From Nemophila menziesii (taxonomy: Eukaryota; Streptophyta; Magnoliopsida; Boraginales; Hydrophyllaceae): a stretch of DNA of 64,000 nucleotides. Location of the stretch: NCBI GenBank assembly GCA_029959085.1, contig JARWIR010000008.1, positions 15,486,001 to 15,550,000 of the forward strand, read 5' to 3'. Both the position numbers and the translations under genes were made by a program. This document shows positions 9,360 through 22,100 of this stretch, piece by piece. The notes under the pieces were generated by a model. It searched no databases, was not told where the DNA came from, and worked only from the letters and a program-made list of their open reading frames with translations. The first letter of the stretch is position 1. Each line of letters begins with the position of its first letter.

Positions 9360-10921
9360 TGATGTCTCCTTAAATGTTCTTATTTTCGACCCTTAGGAGA
9401 CATCATTTTTGGTGTTTATTTAATCATTTCGATAGACTTTTGGACTAAATATGCAATAATATGATTTTCCTCTTTTAATTCTAGCATTTTTGATTTATTA
9501 AGCTTTTGCGCGTAATATTGGTATTTTTAGTGAGTATTTTACAGGTTTTAGATGTTAGCTAAAAGAGGAATCCGAGGAGAAAGTCAAAGATCAAAAGATA
9601 GAGTCAAGACTTGAAAAGAAATCCCGAAGATATTATTTTTAGAGCTGAAAATCCATTTTCCAGGCCATAGATTGCTGATTTCGAGGTGCTTAAGCGATGA
9701 TCTAGCTGTTGACCTTTGAAGAGAAATCATTCCTTATCGAATTACGGAACTTTAGCAACTGGAATGAGGTCAATCGGAGTTGTAACGCATCGGGAAAAGC
9801 TGTTTTAGTGAAAGTATATCAGCAGTTACGGGATTTTGGGCTAAGTTAGTGGACTTGGGCCTTTTATATTTCATTTAATTAAAAGCCTAGGTCCAAGTCC
9901 GAATTTCCACCTATAAAATCAGCCCTTGACTTCTATTTCACACACAATTCACATTCTGCAAGATCAAAAACACCAGAGAGAAGCAACTGAAGGAAGGAGA
10001 AGAAGCTACAAGAGCTGGAGAGGGTCTATATCTCCGTTCGTAGTCATTCCGATTCCGGAAATTAGGTTCTTTTATTTTTTTAATTCTGTAAACAATATGA
10101 ATTCCTTTAATTTTAATTTCGTATTTCTTTTTAATATGAGCTAAGTTTTATTTAGTGCTTGAGAACAAACAATGGGTGAATCCCAATTCTTATTAATTAA
10201 CGAATGTTGAATTTGGGTTTTTATTGAATTAAACTAAATTAGGGTTTTTACTCTTTTCGATAAATCATGAATATTTACTGTTTTTAGCGTCATGAACTAG
10301 GAACAGGTAATAGTATTTAGGCTATTCCAATTAGTGGCAATTGGATCATCCTGACGGAGGGTTTAAATACGGAACCATTTATTCAATCTAGGATAGAAGT
10401 TAATGATTCTGACGAGCTTAGCTAATCCTAGGGCCAATGAGGTAATAATACTTAATCATCCAACGGTGGATCATATTTACCCTGACGGGACTAGTGACAC
10501 TTTAGGATCGCCTTATAGTCCACCCTGACGGGGGTATAAGGAAATTAGAATCCCGACCATTGTAATTGACTAATTTAGCCCTTAAACAACATAAGTTAAG
10601 AAATAGGATAGGGAGGATCCTTGCGTTCTCAAGTGCTACTTCTCATATTGCGTTTTACATCATTTTACTTGCGTCTTAGCTTTTACTTGCAATTTAATAT
10701 TTGTCTTTCATTCATTAGTCTTATAACAAAAACCAAACAAACATATTATTGTCTTTTATTTTCATAAGTGCATCAATCACTATTTGCTAGACATTGTGAT
10801 CAACCATTCCGTCCTTGGAACGAATCTGATTTATCAGTTATACTACTTGGGACAACCGTACACTTGCGGTTGTGGTTCGATTATTATTTGCGTTTATTTT
10901 AGAACACACAAAGGACCACCA
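9360..10921 (+). repeat. 5' LTR of element B
   Basis: 1562 bp, TGATGTCTCC...GGACCACCA, same length as its partner at 20534-22095. TATA box at 9912-9919. Confidence 0.94.
9912..9919 (+). promoter_or_regulatory. TATA box of element B 5' LTR
   Basis: TATAAAAT at the position equivalent to the TATA box in element A's LTRs, roughly 550 bp into the LTR. Confidence 0.72.
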
Positions 10922-10927
10922 AGTTTT

Positions 10928-10945
10928 TGGCGCCGCTGCCGGGGA
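10928..10945 (+). other. Primer-binding site, tRNA-Asp type (element B)
   Basis: TGGCGCCGCTGCCGGGGA, 6 bases after the LTR, identical to element A's site and complementary to the plant tRNA-Asp 3' end with one apparent mismatch. Confidence 0.86.
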
Positions 10946-11056
10946 CGGTAGCGTGTGACCACGGTGTTTATCCTTTAGTGATAAGTGCATTTTATTTTAT
11001 TTTATCAGTTTTACGCTTTTTTGTTTAGTTTCTTTTCAGGTTTTTAGGTTTGGTGT

Positions 11057-12736
11057 ATGCGAAGAAGGCTATTCAAGGATCTAGAGCCAACACCTCCGAT
11101 CCTTAGTAATCCAGAATCGTTGATCAGACTTGCTAACAAGAGAAGAAGAGAACGAGAAGCTTTAGAGGTAGAAGAGTTAAGTAACAGAATGGCAGAAATC
11201 AATCTTCAAGATAATCAACAGAATAATGGACAAGGCCAGCTAGATGCAAATGGCCAACCATTAGCTCTAGGTGCTATTCCTCCAATTCCACAACCACTGA
11301 ATCCACATCCTCAAGTTCAAATAGTGATGAATCAAGATCCGTGGTTTACTAATGGTCCTCCAGAAGTTCCATTCCGTGCTCCAGCTATAGGAGTAGGTGC
11401 TCCAGATATTAATGTTCCGTGTTTTCGTCCAGATTCGGGTATGTTAGCTCAGTTCCAGAATTTTGGTAATTTTCGTGGCAGACCAGCAGAAGATCCTCTC
11501 AGGGCAGTACAGAAATTCAAACAGATATGTGATTCCTATATCACACAAGGGGTCTCAAGGGAACAGATGTATTTTGCTGCTTTTAAGTTCTTTGTTACTG
11601 AGGGAGCAAGTGAATGGCACGATACGCAAGATCCTACGAAGATCACCAATTGGGACCAATTAGAAATTGCGTTCTTTGACAGGTATTACCCAAGTAACAT
11701 GAGGTTAGATGCTGAATTAGAATTGACACATTTCCGTCAAGAATATGAAGAAACTTTGGGTAAGAGTTGGACAAGATTTCAGATGTGTTTACGTAGAGTT
11801 CCCAATCATGGGTATTCAGAACAACAACAGCTTAAGATCTTTTATAGAGGCCTTGATGGGAAGTCAAGAGAGAAGTTGGATACGCTATGTGGTGCAGGTT
11901 TTCTTCAAGTTCAACCCGCTCATGCTAAAATTATCTTAGAGAGAACAGTCAAGAATGAAGTTGGGTGGAATTCAGTAAGAACACCGGTTAAGGGAGTGAA
12001 TAATGTTGATATGGAAGAGAAATTTGCTACGTTTGAGAACAAGATTCAGAGTACTATTGAGCAACAATTGAAGCAGCTTACTTTAGCTGTAAAAGAAGGA
12101 TTTTCGGGTAAGAAGGTAGCTGTGCATGCTGCACAAGAGGTTTATATGTGTTCGATTTGTCAGGTAGATGATCACGATGAGGAAAATTGTCCGAACAACC
12201 AAGAATCCGTGATGTTCATGTCCAATAGAGGTAACTTCAATTCAAGTGGTAATGGATATCAGCCTAACAGAAACCATCCTGGGTTTCAATACTCAAATCC
12301 TAATGGGGCAGCCAATCCTACCTATGCGTATCAGCCGCGTCCCCAAGGTAACAACTATAATCCAAGATCACACAACAATTATCAAGGAGGACAAAATCAG
12401 GGAAATTATGTACAAAGGCAAGCTCCTCAGAATACATACGATGAAACTTTAAACCAAAAAGCCTTACCTGCCCATCCACAAGAAGGAGTAGTTACCATTC
12501 AGAAAACCGTTGAAAATTTGATTGCTCTTCAAACACAAGCCTTAGAACGTCAGAACGCAGCTGAAACGAATATGAAGATTTTCCAGAATCAGCTAAGCCA
12601 AATTAATAAACAGCTGAATCAGCGCCCACAAGGGCAACTTCCTAGCGATACTGAGAATCCGAAGCAACGCGAAGATTGTAATGCTGTTACATTGAGAAGT
12701 GGTAAGAATCTTCCCCCCCTCCTTTTCCCATTATGA
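11057..12736 (+). CDS. Gag (element B)
   Basis: 559 residues starting [14 protein letters not shown]. It has a Gag core near residues 130-340, a CX2CX4HX4C zinc knuckle near 364 ([14 protein letters not shown]), then an Asn/Gln/Pro-rich tail. In element A the same frame runs straight into protease. Here one base fewer in the C-rich stretch near 12712-12720 ends Gag at TGA 12734-12736, overlapping the downstream ATG as ATGA. Gag assembles the particle and binds RNA. The break could be a real translational boundary, a recent mutation or a homopolymer error. Confidence 0.9.
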   Translation: MRRRLFKDLEPTPPILSNPESLIRLANKRRREREALEVEELSNRMAEINLQDNQQNNGQGQLDANGQPLALGAIPPIPQPLNPHPQVQIVMNQDPWFTNGPPEVPFRAPAIGVGAPDINVPCFRPDSGMLAQFQNFGNFRGRPAEDPLRAVQKFKQICDSYITQGVSREQMYFAAFKFFVTEGASEWHDTQDPTKITNWDQLEIAFFDRYYPSNMRLDAELELTHFRQEYEETLGKSWTRFQMCLRRVPNHGYSEQQQLKIFYRGLDGKSREKLDTLCGAGFLQVQPAHAKIILERTVKNEVGWNSVRTPVKGVNNVDMEEKFATFENKIQSTIEQQLKQLTLAVKEGFSGKKVAVHAAQEVYMCSICQVDDHDEENCPNNQESVMFMSNRGNFNSSGNGYQPNRNHPGFQYSNPNGAANPTYAYQPRPQGNNYNPRSHNNYQGGQNQGNYVQRQAPQNTYDETLNQKALPAHPQEGVVTIQKTVENLIALQTQALERQNAAETNMKIFQNQLSQINKQLNQRPQGQLPSDTENPKQREDCNAVTLRSGKNLPPLLFPL

Positions 12737-15700
12737 AAGAGAAAGAAGTACCAAGAAAAGAAAAGGAAGTGGTGGAGAAAGAGAAAGAAAATGAGAAAGA
12801 CAGTGAGGTTGAAGAAATAGTGAGACCAAGAGAAGTTCCGAAAAAGAAAGATGATATGGTGATTAATCGCCCTCCACCACCGTTTCCATCGCGAGTTCAG
12901 AAAAAGGGTGATTTGGGTGATTTTCAGAAATTCTTTAATAGAGTGAAGGGTTTAAGTATTAATATTCCGTTACTTGAGGCAATTCGAGATATTCCGAAGT
13001 ATACGAAGTTTTTGAAGAGGGCCCTCACTAACAAAAGGCCCTATTGTGATAACGAGATGATTGGTCTTCCAGAAGAGTGTAGCGCGATTTGTCAAAGTAA
13101 ATTACCTCCGAAGTTAGTAGATCCAGGGAGTTTCACGATTCCTATATCAATTGGAGAGGAATGGAAAGGAAAGGCGCTATGTGACTTGGGAGCTAGCATC
13201 AATTTGATGCCCAAGTCGATCTTTGACAAGCTAAAAATTGGAAACGCAAGACCCACTTCTATGGTCTTGCAAATGGCGGACAGATCTCTTGCTCATCCTG
13301 AAGGCCGCATTGAGGATGTCCTTGTTAAGGCAGGTACACTTATATTTCCTGTTGATTTCGTAATCCTTGAATACAATGCAGATAGAAATGTCCCCATTAT
13401 TTTGGGTAGACCATTCCTAGCTACAGGGAGAACATTGATCGATGTAGAGAATGGCGAATTAACAATGAGGATACAAGATGAGGAAGTGAAATTCAATGTA
13501 TTTCGAGCTATTAAATTCCCAGATTCTCAGGAAGATTGCTTCAGAATGGATGTAGTAGAGCAAGCATCGCAAGAGGTATTTAATTGTTTAAATTTTGATG
13601 ATATCTTGCAGGCTGCTTTAACATTAGATTCACCTGAGATGTTGGAAGAGCTTACTGAAACAATAGCAGCTCTAAATTCTGAAAATCCGAAGTATAGGCG
13701 TCCTGCCTATGAACCTGTGAGAGAACCGGGGGAGATTGTTCCTAAAAATAAGCCTTCAATTGAATCTCCTCCGGAATTGGAAGAAAAGCCATTGCCAGCA
13801 CACTTGAGGTATGCGTATTTAGGTACTAATGAAACTCTACCTGTTATTGTTTCAGCTAATTTAACAGGTCCTCAAGAAGATAAACTGTTGCGTGTGTTAA
13901 GAGCAAACAAAGAAGCAATAGGTTGGACAATTGCTGACATCAAAGGCATTAGTCCATCCTATTGTCAACACAAAATCATACTTGAAGATGCTAACGCACG
14001 CTCAGTTGAAGGTCAAAGAAGATTAATGCCCGCTATGAAGGATGTGGTAAAGAAAGAGGTGATCAAGCTTTTAGATGCGGGGATTATTTATCCCATTTCG
14101 AGTAGTGAATGGGTGAGTCCGGTTCAGTGTGTACCGAAGAAGGGAGGAATGACAACAGTTCTTAATGATAAAAATGAAGCGATTCCTTCAAGAACGGTAG
14201 TTGGATGGAGAGTTTGCATGGATTATAGAAAGCTGAACAAGGCCACCAGAAAAGATCATTTCCCTTTGCCCTTCATAGATCAGATGTTAGACAAATTAGC
14301 CGGAAGAGAGTACTATTGCTTCTTGGATGGTTATTCTGGGTATAATCAAATTTACGTGGCTCCAGAAGATCAACATAAAACAACATTTACATGCCCCTTT
14401 GGTACTTTTGCATATCGTAGAATGCCATTTGGGTTGTGTAATGCTCCTGCTACCTTTCAAAGATGCATGATGGCCATCTTCTGGGATATGATCGATAACT
14501 TTCTTGAAGTGTTTATGGATGATTTCTCTGTATTTGGTGATGATTTTGATAAATGTTTAGACAATTTAGAGAAAGTGTTAATCAGATGCAAAGAAACAGA
14601 TTTGGTGTTAAACTGGGAGAAGTGTCATTTCATGGTTCGCGAAGGTATTGTTCTGGGTCACAAAGTTTCAAGTGTTGGATTGGAAGTCGATAGAGCGAAG
14701 ATTGAGGTAATTAAAACTCTTCCCCCTCCTGTTTCTGTTAAAGGGGTAAGAAGTTTTCTAGGCCATGCTGGCTTTTATAGGCGATTTATCAAAGATTTTT
14801 CTAAGATTGCGAAACTGTTATGCAACTTACTTGAAAAGGATTCCAAATTACTTTTTGATGAAGCTTGTTTAGCGGCTTTCAAAACAATCAAGGAAAAACT
14901 TATTTCTGCTCCTATAGTAGTGCCTCCAGATTGGAATTTACCGTTTGAGGTTATGTGTGATGCGAGTGATTTATGTATGGGAGCTGTATTAGGACAAAGA
15001 AAAGAGAAAGTTTTTCATTCGATTTATTATGCTAGTAAAACTTTTAATGGTGCTCTAATCAATTATACAGTTACAGAAAAGGAGTTGCTAGCGGTTGTGT
15101 ATTCATTCGATAAATTTCGCTCTTATCTTCTTGGAGCGAAAGTTATTGTCTATACAGATCATTCAGCGATTCGATATCTTATGGAGAAGAAGGATGCTAA
15201 ACCAAGGTTAATCAGATGGGTTTTATTGCCTCAAGAGTTTGATTTAGAGATCAAGGATAGAAAAGGGTGCGAGAATCAGGTTGCAGATCATCTATCGAGG
15301 TTAGAAGGTTCAGAGTTGAATAATGGTACTGAAGCAGTTAGAGAAGATTTTCCGGATGAGAATTTATTCGTTGTCCGTGATTATGAAGCTCCTTGGTATG
15401 CGGATATTGCAAATTTAGTGGTGAGTGGTTCCTTTCCCGAAGGTTCAACTTATCAAGAGCGAAAAAGATTAGCTCACCGTGCAAGACAGTTCTTTTGGGA
15501 GGATCCTTTCCTCTACAAAGTGTGTGCTGATCAGATGGTAAGAAGATGTGTAGCCAGGGAAGAAATTGAGGCGATTATAGATGGGTGTCATGATTCACCT
15601 TACGGTGGACATTTCAAAGGAGATCGAACTGCTGCTAAGGTATTACAATCTGGTTTCTATTGGCCTTCTATTATAAAAGATTGTCATGAATATACTAAAA

Positions 15701-16698
15701 GATGTAATAGATGCCAATTTACCGGAAACATATCCAAGAGGGATGAGATGCCACGTAATAATGTATTAGAAGTTGAAATATTTGATGTTTGGGGTATAGA
15801 TTTTATGGGTCCGTTCGTTCCTTCAAATGGTAACCTCTACATCTTATTAGCTGTTGATTACGTGTCTAAGTGGGTAGAAGCAGTGGCTTTACCTACCAAT
15901 GATTCTAGAGTGGTGATTAAGTTCTTAAAATCACATATTTTCACTAGACATGGAACTCCAAGGGTGATTATTAGCGATGGAGGTACTCATTTCGTTAATA
16001 AGTATTTGAAGACTGTTCTAGAGAAATATGGAGTCAGACATCGTGTGTCTACCGCTTATCATCCACAAGCCAATGGTCAAGCCGAAGTATCAAATCGTGA
16101 GGTAAAATCTATTTTAGAGAAAACCGTTGGTCCTACAAGAAAAGATTGGTCTATGAAATTAGATGATGCACTTTGGGCATATCGAACTGCTTTCAAAACC
16201 CCAGTAGGTGCTTCTCCGTATCGAATGGTTTATGGTAAGGCTTGTCACTTACCTCTTGAACTTGAAATGGGTGCCTATTGGGCTATTGCAAAGTTAAATT
16301 TAGATCCTACGCTAGCGGGTGAGAATCGAATGATGAAACTTAATGAGCTTGATGAATTTAGATTACATGCTTATGAAAATGCTAAGCTTTATAAAGAAAA
16401 TACTAAAAGATGGCATGATAATCGAATTCGAGAGAAAAACTTTGTAATGGGACAAAGAGTGTTGAAATATAATTCGAAGTTTAGTAATTATCCGGGGAAA
16501 TTAAGATCGAAGTGGTCGGGTCCTTACATTGTAACCAAGGTTACACCTCATGGAGCTATAGAGATAGAACATCCACTTGAGAACCGTACATTCATGGTGA
16601 ACGGTCATCGTTTAAAAATTTATCATGGAGGTGAAGACACCGATCGTGCAAAAGACCCACATCCCGGAGAGGTCATGTACCTCCTCGAAGCTCCTTAG
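12733..16698 (+). CDS. Protease / reverse transcriptase / RNase H / integrase polyprotein (element B)
   Basis: 1321 residues without stops. The protease site is [11 protein letters not shown] (Asp 151). RT contains [20 protein letters not shown] and the catalytic box FMDD (Asp 596 and 597). RNase H begins at VMCDASD (Asp 743) and includes KELLAVV and TDHSAIRYL. The integrase has an HHCC zinc domain ([14 protein letters not shown]...CNRCQ) and a core with Asp 1023, Asp 1082 and Glu 1118; the last two are 35 residues apart as required for DD35E. A GPYIV C-terminal module follows. All catalytic residues expected for an active Ty3/gypsy Pol are present. The start at 12733 is the first ATG after the Gag break; whether translation starts there or reaches it by frameshifting is unknown. 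Confidence 0.94.
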   Translation: MKEKEVPRKEKEVVEKEKENEKDSEVEEIVRPREVPKKKDDMVINRPPPPFPSRVQKKGDLGDFQKFFNRVKGLSINIPLLEAIRDIPKYTKFLKRALTNKRPYCDNEMIGLPEECSAICQSKLPPKLVDPGSFTIPISIGEEWKGKALCDLGASINLMPKSIFDKLKIGNARPTSMVLQMADRSLAHPEGRIEDVLVKAGTLIFPVDFVILEYNADRNVPIILGRPFLATGRTLIDVENGELTMRIQDEEVKFNVFRAIKFPDSQEDCFRMDVVEQASQEVFNCLNFDDILQAALTLDSPEMLEELTETIAALNSENPKYRRPAYEPVREPGEIVPKNKPSIESPPELEEKPLPAHLRYAYLGTNETLPVIVSANLTGPQEDKLLRVLRANKEAIGWTIADIKGISPSYCQHKIILEDANARSVEGQRRLMPAMKDVVKKEVIKLLDAGIIYPISSSEWVSPVQCVPKKGGMTTVLNDKNEAIPSRTVVGWRVCMDYRKLNKATRKDHFPLPFIDQMLDKLAGREYYCFLDGYSGYNQIYVAPEDQHKTTFTCPFGTFAYRRMPFGLCNAPATFQRCMMAIFWDMIDNFLEVFMDDFSVFGDDFDKCLDNLEKVLIRCKETDLVLNWEKCHFMVREGIVLGHKVSSVGLEVDRAKIEVIKTLPPPVSVKGVRSFLGHAGFYRRFIKDFSKIAKLLCNLLEKDSKLLFDEACLAAFKTIKEKLISAPIVVPPDWNLPFEVMCDASDLCMGAVLGQRKEKVFHSIYYASKTFNGALINYTVTEKELLAVVYSFDKFRSYLLGAKVIVYTDHSAIRYLMEKKDAKPRLIRWVLLPQEFDLEIKDRKGCENQVADHLSRLEGSELNNGTEAVREDFPDENLFVVRDYEAPWYADIANLVVSGSFPEGSTYQERKRLAHRARQFFWEDPFLYKVCADQMVRRCVAREEIEAIIDGCHDSPYGGHFKGDRTAAKVLQSGFYWPSIIKDCHEYTKRCNRCQFTGNISKRDEMPRNNVLEVEIFDVWGIDFMGPFVPSNGNLYILLAVDYVSKWVEAVALPTNDSRVVIKFLKSHIFTRHGTPRVIISDGGTHFVNKYLKTVLEKYGVRHRVSTAYHPQANGQAEVSNREVKSILEKTVGPTRKDWSMKLDDALWAYRTAFKTPVGASPYRMVYGKACHLPLELEMGAYWAIAKLNLDPTLAGENRMMKLNELDEFRLHAYENAKLYKENTKRWHDNRIREKNFVMGQRVLKYNSKFSNYPGKLRSKWSGPYIVTKVTPHGAIEIEHPLENRTFMVNGHRLKIYHGGEDTDRAKDPHPGEVMYLLEAP

Positions 16699-17724
16699 AA
16701 GCACGAGGTAACCCGTCGAGCTTAACGACGTTAAACAAAAGCCAATTCCTTGTATATTAGTTTAAGTATTTCAATTTCTGTAGTGTAAATTAGTTAAAGT
16801 TTTCGTTGATTTTAGTTTTAAATTTTAAGAAATGAGGAAGGGTGTTTGTTTTTGATGATTTCAGGGGTATAATGGTCATGAGTTTGGGGTCAAACGATGG
16901 GAAAAACAAAAAAAAATTGAAGTCCACAGCAGGTTTGACCGGCTAGCCGGCGAGCTAGCAGGCATACCGGCCAAACGAGCAGATAGACCCCAACTCCCTG
17001 ACCACTGCGTCAGCGACAACGCAGCAATGCTGCGTCTTCATTCGCGCCAGCGAGAAAGCACCGGCATGCCGGTCAACTGACCGGCTAGCCGGCCAACGAG
17101 GAAGAATGTTCTGGTCCTTGCGTCAGCGACGACGCAAGGTTGCTGCATCATCAAATGCGCCATCGAGATTTCACAGGCATGCCGGCGAATCCGCCGGCTA
17201 GCCGGTCAAGGATTTCAAATTCCCTGACCATTGCGTCAGCGACGACGCAATATACTTGCGTTTTGAGGTAAAAAAAAAAGAAGTCAAATTTAGTAATTTT
17301 TTTCCGCCGCCCTCTCGCCCGGCATGCCGGCCAGCTGTTGCGAGAGGCGGTTTTAACTTCATTAAACCTAGTTTTTTTGCCTCTTTTCCAAGCCAAACCT
17401 TATAATCCGAATTCTTGCCTCCACCTACTCCGAAAATCATCAACAAACAGCTATAAAATCATCAAATCAAGCCTTCTATCATCACAAAAACACAAAATCA
17501 ACTCATAGCTTCTCCAAAACATCATCAAATTTCACCTTTTCTCCAAGAATTTCCTCTTCACAACCTTGAAATTAAACCCAATTCTTTCCAAATCTCTCTC
17601 TAATAACCTTAACCCATCTCATATTCCACCTAATCCTTCAAGTTTTAAACCTCAAAACATCAAATTTCAAAGCTTTTCTCTAGCTTTTTCTCTATTTGAA
17701 GTTTTGAGTTTGGGGTGAAAAGAG
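16699..17724 (+). repeat. Palindrome-rich tandem array upstream of third ORF (element B)
   Basis: Occupies the same place as 6500-7618 in element A and uses a similar unit length of about 130 bp with the same anchor (CGCGCCAGCGAG near 17042, GCGCCATCGAG near 17157). Its palindromes are different: CCGGCATGCCGG, CCGGCTAGCCGG and a GCGTCAGCGACGACGC block. Purine motif GAGTTTGGGGT lies at 16880-16890 and 17706-17716. No ORF of substance. Confidence 0.8.
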
Positions 17725-19056
17725 ATGACTAACAGAACCGATTCCATGTGTAACTATCGAAGAAACATACCAAGAAACAGGAACACTGTTGGAGCTAGCC
17801 CAGACCAAGCAATTGAAATTCCGGATTCAAGATCCAAAAAGACTGTCCAAAACCCAATTGCTCCGAAAAGAAAAGAAAATCCGAGTAAGGCTAATCCGAA
17901 AAAGAGTAGGTTAATTGATGAGAGTGATGACGAAAGTGAGGAAGAAATTGAAGAAGAGATTGAAGAAACTGAACAAGAAGTTCCCGAAGAACCAATGCAA
18001 CAACCGAAAGCTCCGCGTAGGAAAGCTTGGGCTCAAAAGCCTAAGAGAGTCTTCGTTCCTTGGGATACTCAGGTTCGTGATCGAATTGAATTTTTGAAGT
18101 TTGGTGAGGAGATGAATCTTCCTAAAGGTATTATGACTAGTGCTTATAAAGATTATGGTGTTACATGTGATAAATTGGGTTGGAAAGAATTGAGAGAAAG
18201 GAAGCTTGAGTATATTCCTACCTTGGTGCGAGATTTTTATGAAGGAATCGCCTTCTCAAAAGAAGCTGTCATTATTCGCAAAAAGGTAGTTCCTTTCTCC
18301 GTTGCGCTTATTCGTAAATCATTAAAATTACCCGAGTTTTCCGGAATATGTCCGTTTCAAGATTCTCTTAAAGAGCCTTCGTTTGATTATGAATCCCTTT
18401 GGGGGAAAGTGCTTGTTGATGGGGCCCGCCCAATTCCCGAAGGTGGGAGATATCCTGGACAGATGTACTGTAGTAACTTGCTACCATGTGCTAAGATTTG
18501 GTCACGTTTCATAATCCCTACCTTCTTCGGAGTTAAACACATATCGGAAGTGAAGAAGGAGCATCTTTTGTTCATTAAATGTATTATTGAGGAGAAACCC
18601 ATGGATGTTGCTCGGGTGATATATGATACCATCATGGAATTTGCTAGAATTCCTACTTCACAACAAAATCTCAAATTTCCTTGTACTGTCACTACTTTGT
18701 GTTTATACGCAAAGGTTCCGCGTAAAGACGCAGAGATTGATCGTGTTGTAGTGTGTGAGAATATGGGTTTAACTTTGGTCAAGAATATTCATGATGAGGT
18801 GGTGAAAGCAACAAGAAATCCTAGAGCTCCTCCAAAGAAGAAGATGCATACAACTGATGAGTTGGAAGCTAAAGTGAAGGTGTTAGAAGAGAACCAAGTG
18901 AAGATGATTGCGTCTTTAGGAAACGTTACAAAAGAATTAGAACTTCTCCGAAACATGTTATTGGGGGTGAGCACAATTCAACACGCCACCTATGGTATTC
19001 TTACACAGGAGAAAGTTCATGGACGCAACACCGATAACCAGCCTCGCGCTGGTTGA
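17725..19056 (+). CDS. Third ORF of element B, putative plant transposon protein
   Basis: 443 residues, intact, homologous along its length to 7619-8935. Acidic, low-complexity residues occupy about 60-90. The globular block includes TLVRDFYEGI and KKVVPFSVALIRKSLKLP. A predicted coiled coil lies near 380-425 (VLEENQVKMIASLGNVTKEL), and both proteins end DNQPRAG. No membrane segment is visible. Its retention in both elements, including polymerase-less A, suggests a role that is either needed in cis or under selection until recently. Function unknown. Confidence 0.82.
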   Translation: MTNRTDSMCNYRRNIPRNRNTVGASPDQAIEIPDSRSKKTVQNPIAPKRKENPSKANPKKSRLIDESDDESEEEIEEEIEETEQEVPEEPMQQPKAPRRKAWAQKPKRVFVPWDTQVRDRIEFLKFGEEMNLPKGIMTSAYKDYGVTCDKLGWKELRERKLEYIPTLVRDFYEGIAFSKEAVIIRKKVVPFSVALIRKSLKLPEFSGICPFQDSLKEPSFDYESLWGKVLVDGARPIPEGGRYPGQMYCSNLLPCAKIWSRFIIPTFFGVKHISEVKKEHLLFIKCIIEEKPMDVARVIYDTIMEFARIPTSQQNLKFPCTVTTLCLYAKVPRKDAEIDRVVVCENMGLTLVKNIHDEVVKATRNPRAPPKKKMHTTDELEAKVKVLEENQVKMIASLGNVTKELELLRNMLLGVSTIQHATYGILTQEKVHGRNTDNQPRAG

Positions 19057-20533
19057 GATACGTTTTCTATCCCTTTCGCGTTTTAGTTAGTTTAGTTTAT
19101 TTTTATTGCGTTGAGTCTTTTCGAGTCGTGGGGACACGACTCATTTTTGAGTTTGGGGTGGGGTTCGTTGCCTCATCCCAGTTTTTATGTGTTATATGTT
19201 TTATTTGCTTTCAATAAAAATAATTTTCGGAGTTGCGTTTGACTATAGAAGATTTTAAATGTCCCTTTAAGCATACTTTTGATGAATCTATGATAGTAAA
19301 TAGTGGACTTTAGGGACTGATATAGAACACACTTACAATTGCATGCGAACATAGGTAATTGATAGGAAAAATTAATGAACAATGCAAATGAAGTAAGCTT
19401 GTACTTAAGGAATATGTTTGGTGTGTAGAACGTGAAATCTTAATTAGTAGAGAACCCACCTAGATATGAACTAAAGACAAGCTATGTACTTAGGAAAATG
19501 ATAGGGGCAGTTCTTTGTTAGCCATTTGAAACCTTTAGCTTGCTATCCCTAATATTATAATTTTATCCGTCTTAGCCCAATTTTGAGCCTTAAGCCTTTC
19601 TTTTGTAGCCACGATATAAGCCCATTATCCTTTAGATTATTAGGCATGACCAAATGACCCGCACTTGAATCACAACCCTGAGACTTGTCTCGAGCTTGAG
19701 TTTGGGGTGGAGGGTCCACATTTTGGGAATTTACATTGGGAAGGGATTATATGTGTTTATATTGAGGCACAGAAATGAAGATGATATATTATTGTAACCC
19801 TTTGCCGAAAGTTGAAAAAGAAAAAGAAAAAAAAAAAGAAAGAGAAAAAGAAAGAAAAAATATAAGAGACATGACTTTTCACATCAAAATGATAGTCATG
19901 GGTATCTTGTACAAAAAAATAATAATAAAAAAAAAAAAGAAAAAAAAATGATGAATAAATCGGCAAAGTGGAATATTTTTGGAAATCATCTTAATTTATT
20001 TGGGTAGACAATGGGGAAGCAACTTTAGCGCGTCAAATGGGTGAGTGAGGACATTTTCGAGCGTAACTCAAGCTCGAGGACATGTGGATGGTAAGTGAAG
20101 AGAGAGCCAAAAGCTCACTTCAAAATTTACCAAATATATATCCATACCGTCCTTAAGCCAATATTAAAACCATAAAGACCTCTTGATTCTTAAATACATA
20201 GTGAATTTATACTTCTGTTGATAGGGAATATTTAGGTGGAACATTCAAAGCGATTCATGATTAATGACCACCCTATAGCCATCATACAGATATGAGTACA
20301 AGTGTAACCTTCAAGCATTGCAACTTGAATTTTACGATTGAGATTATTTATGTTTGATTTTGCATGATTAGTGTATGTATATGTTAGTTCTTAAAGTTTT
20401 GCTATATGAGATTTATCTTAAGAATTGCTTTAGGTTTATTTGCTAAGCTTCTATTTGTTCTTGCGTTTACTTCCACCCCTTGTTTTGTTTTGTTTTGCTT
20501 TGTCGGGACGACAAAGGTTTGAGTTGGGGGTCT
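19057..20533 (+). other. Non-coding 3' region of element B with stem-bounded A-rich tract
   Basis: Contains GAGTTTGGGGT at 19149-19159 and 19698-19708, then an A-rich tract enclosed by an 8-bp inverted repeat: TTTGCCGA at 19801-19808 and TCGGCAAA at 19960-19967. Element A has the same structure with a compensating base change. Ends with the polypurine tract. The minus-strand F-rich frame here is a shadow of the A tracts. Confidence 0.7.
20521..20530 (+). other. Polypurine tract of element B
   Basis: GAGTTGGGGG three bases before the 3' LTR, the expected second-strand primer position. It resembles the internal GAGTTTGGGGT motifs. Confidence 0.75.
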
Positions 20534-22095
20534 TGATGTCTCCTTAAATGTTCTTCTTTTCGACCCTTAGAAGACATCATTTTTGGTGTTTATTTAATCA
20601 TTTCGATAGACTTTTGGACTAAATATGCAATAATATGATTTTCCTCTTTTAATTCTAGCATTTTTGATTTATTAAGCTTTTGCGCGTAATATTGGTATTT
20701 TTAGTGAGTATTTTACAGGTTTTAGATGTTAGCTAAAAGAGGAATCCGAGGAGAAAGTCAAAGATCAAAAGATAGAGTCAAGACTTGAAAAGAAATCCCG
20801 AAGATATTATTTTTAGAGCTGAAAATCCATTTTCCAGGCCATAGATTGCTGATTTCGAGGTGCTTAAGCGATGATCTAGCTGTTGACCTTTGAAGAGAAA
20901 TCATTCCTTATCGAATTACGGAACTTTAGCAACTGGAATGAGGTCAATCGGAGTTGTAACGCATCGGGAAAAGCTGTTTTAGTGAAAGTATATCAGCAGT
21001 TACGGGATTTTGGGCTAAGTTAGTGGACTTGGGCCTTTTATATTTCATTTAATTAAAAGCCTAGGTCCAAGTCCGAATTTCCACCTATAAAATCAGCCCT
21101 TGACTTCTATTTCACACACAATTCACATTCTGCAAGATTAAAAACACCAGAGAGAAGCAACTGAAGGAAGGAGAAGAAGCTACAAGAGCTGGAGAGGGTC
21201 TATATCTCCGTTCGTAGTCATTCCGATTCCGGAAATTAGGTTCTTTTATTTTTTTAATTCTGTAAACAATATGAATTCCTTTAATTTTAATTTCGTATTT
21301 CTTTTTAATATGAGCTAAGTTTTATTTAGTGCTTGAGAACAAACAATGGGTGAATCCCAATTCTTATTAATTAACGAATGTTGAATTTGGGTTTTTATTG
21401 AATTAAACTAAATTAGGGTTTTTACTCTTTTCGATAAATCATGAATATTTACTGTTTTTAGCGTCATGAACTAGGAACAGGTAATAGTATTTAGGCTATT
21501 CCAATTAGTGGCAATTGGATCATCCTGACGGAGGGTTTAAATACGGAACCATTTATTCAATCTAGGATAGAAGTTAATGATTCTGACGAGCTTAGCTAAT
21601 CCTAGGGCCAATGAGGTAATAATACTTAATCATCCAACGGTGGATCATATTTACCCTGACGGGACTAGTGACACTTTAGGATCGCCTTATAGTCCACCCT
21701 GACGGGGGTATAAGGAAATTAGAATCCCGACCATTGTAATTGACTAATTTAGCCCTTAAACAACATAAGTTAAGAAATAGGATAGGGAGGATCCTTGCGT
21801 TCTCAAGTGCTACTTCTCATATTGCGTTTTACATCATTTTACTTGCGTCTTAGCTTTTACTTGCAATTTAATATTTGTCTTTCATTCATTAGTCTTATAA
21901 CAAAAACCAAACAAACATATTATTGTCTTTTATTTTCATAAGTGCATCAATCACTATTTGCTAGACATTGTGATCAACCATTCCGTCCTTGGAACGAATC
22001 TGATTTATCAGTTATACTACTTGGGACAACCGTACACTTGCGGTTGTGGTTCGATTATTATTTGCGTTTATTTTAGAACACACAAAGGACCACCA
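20534..22095 (+). repeat. 3' LTR of element B
   Basis: 1562 bp, near-identical partner of 9360-10921. TATA box at 21086-21093. Confidence 0.94.
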
Positions 22096-22100
22096 CTATG
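22096..22100. repeat. Target-site duplication of element B, right copy
   Basis: CTATG, matching 9355-9359. Confidence 0.92.

Larger units (their letters stand above)
9360..22095 (+). mobile_element. Element B: complete Athila-type Ty3/gypsy retrotransposon nested in A
   Basis: 12.7 kb with two 1562-bp LTRs that differ at three positions I can find (A to C and G to A near the 5' end, C to T near position 605). It has a perfect CTATG duplication. Order: LTR, primer site, Gag, protease-RT-RNase H-integrase, tandem palindromic array, third ORF, A-rich stem, polypurine tract, LTR. The reading frames are open apart from a Gag/Pol frame break at 12733. It is the youngest large insertion here and looks autonomous or nearly so. 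It belongs to a sister subfamily of A: same architecture, but clearly diverged LTRs and spacers. Confidence 0.95.
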
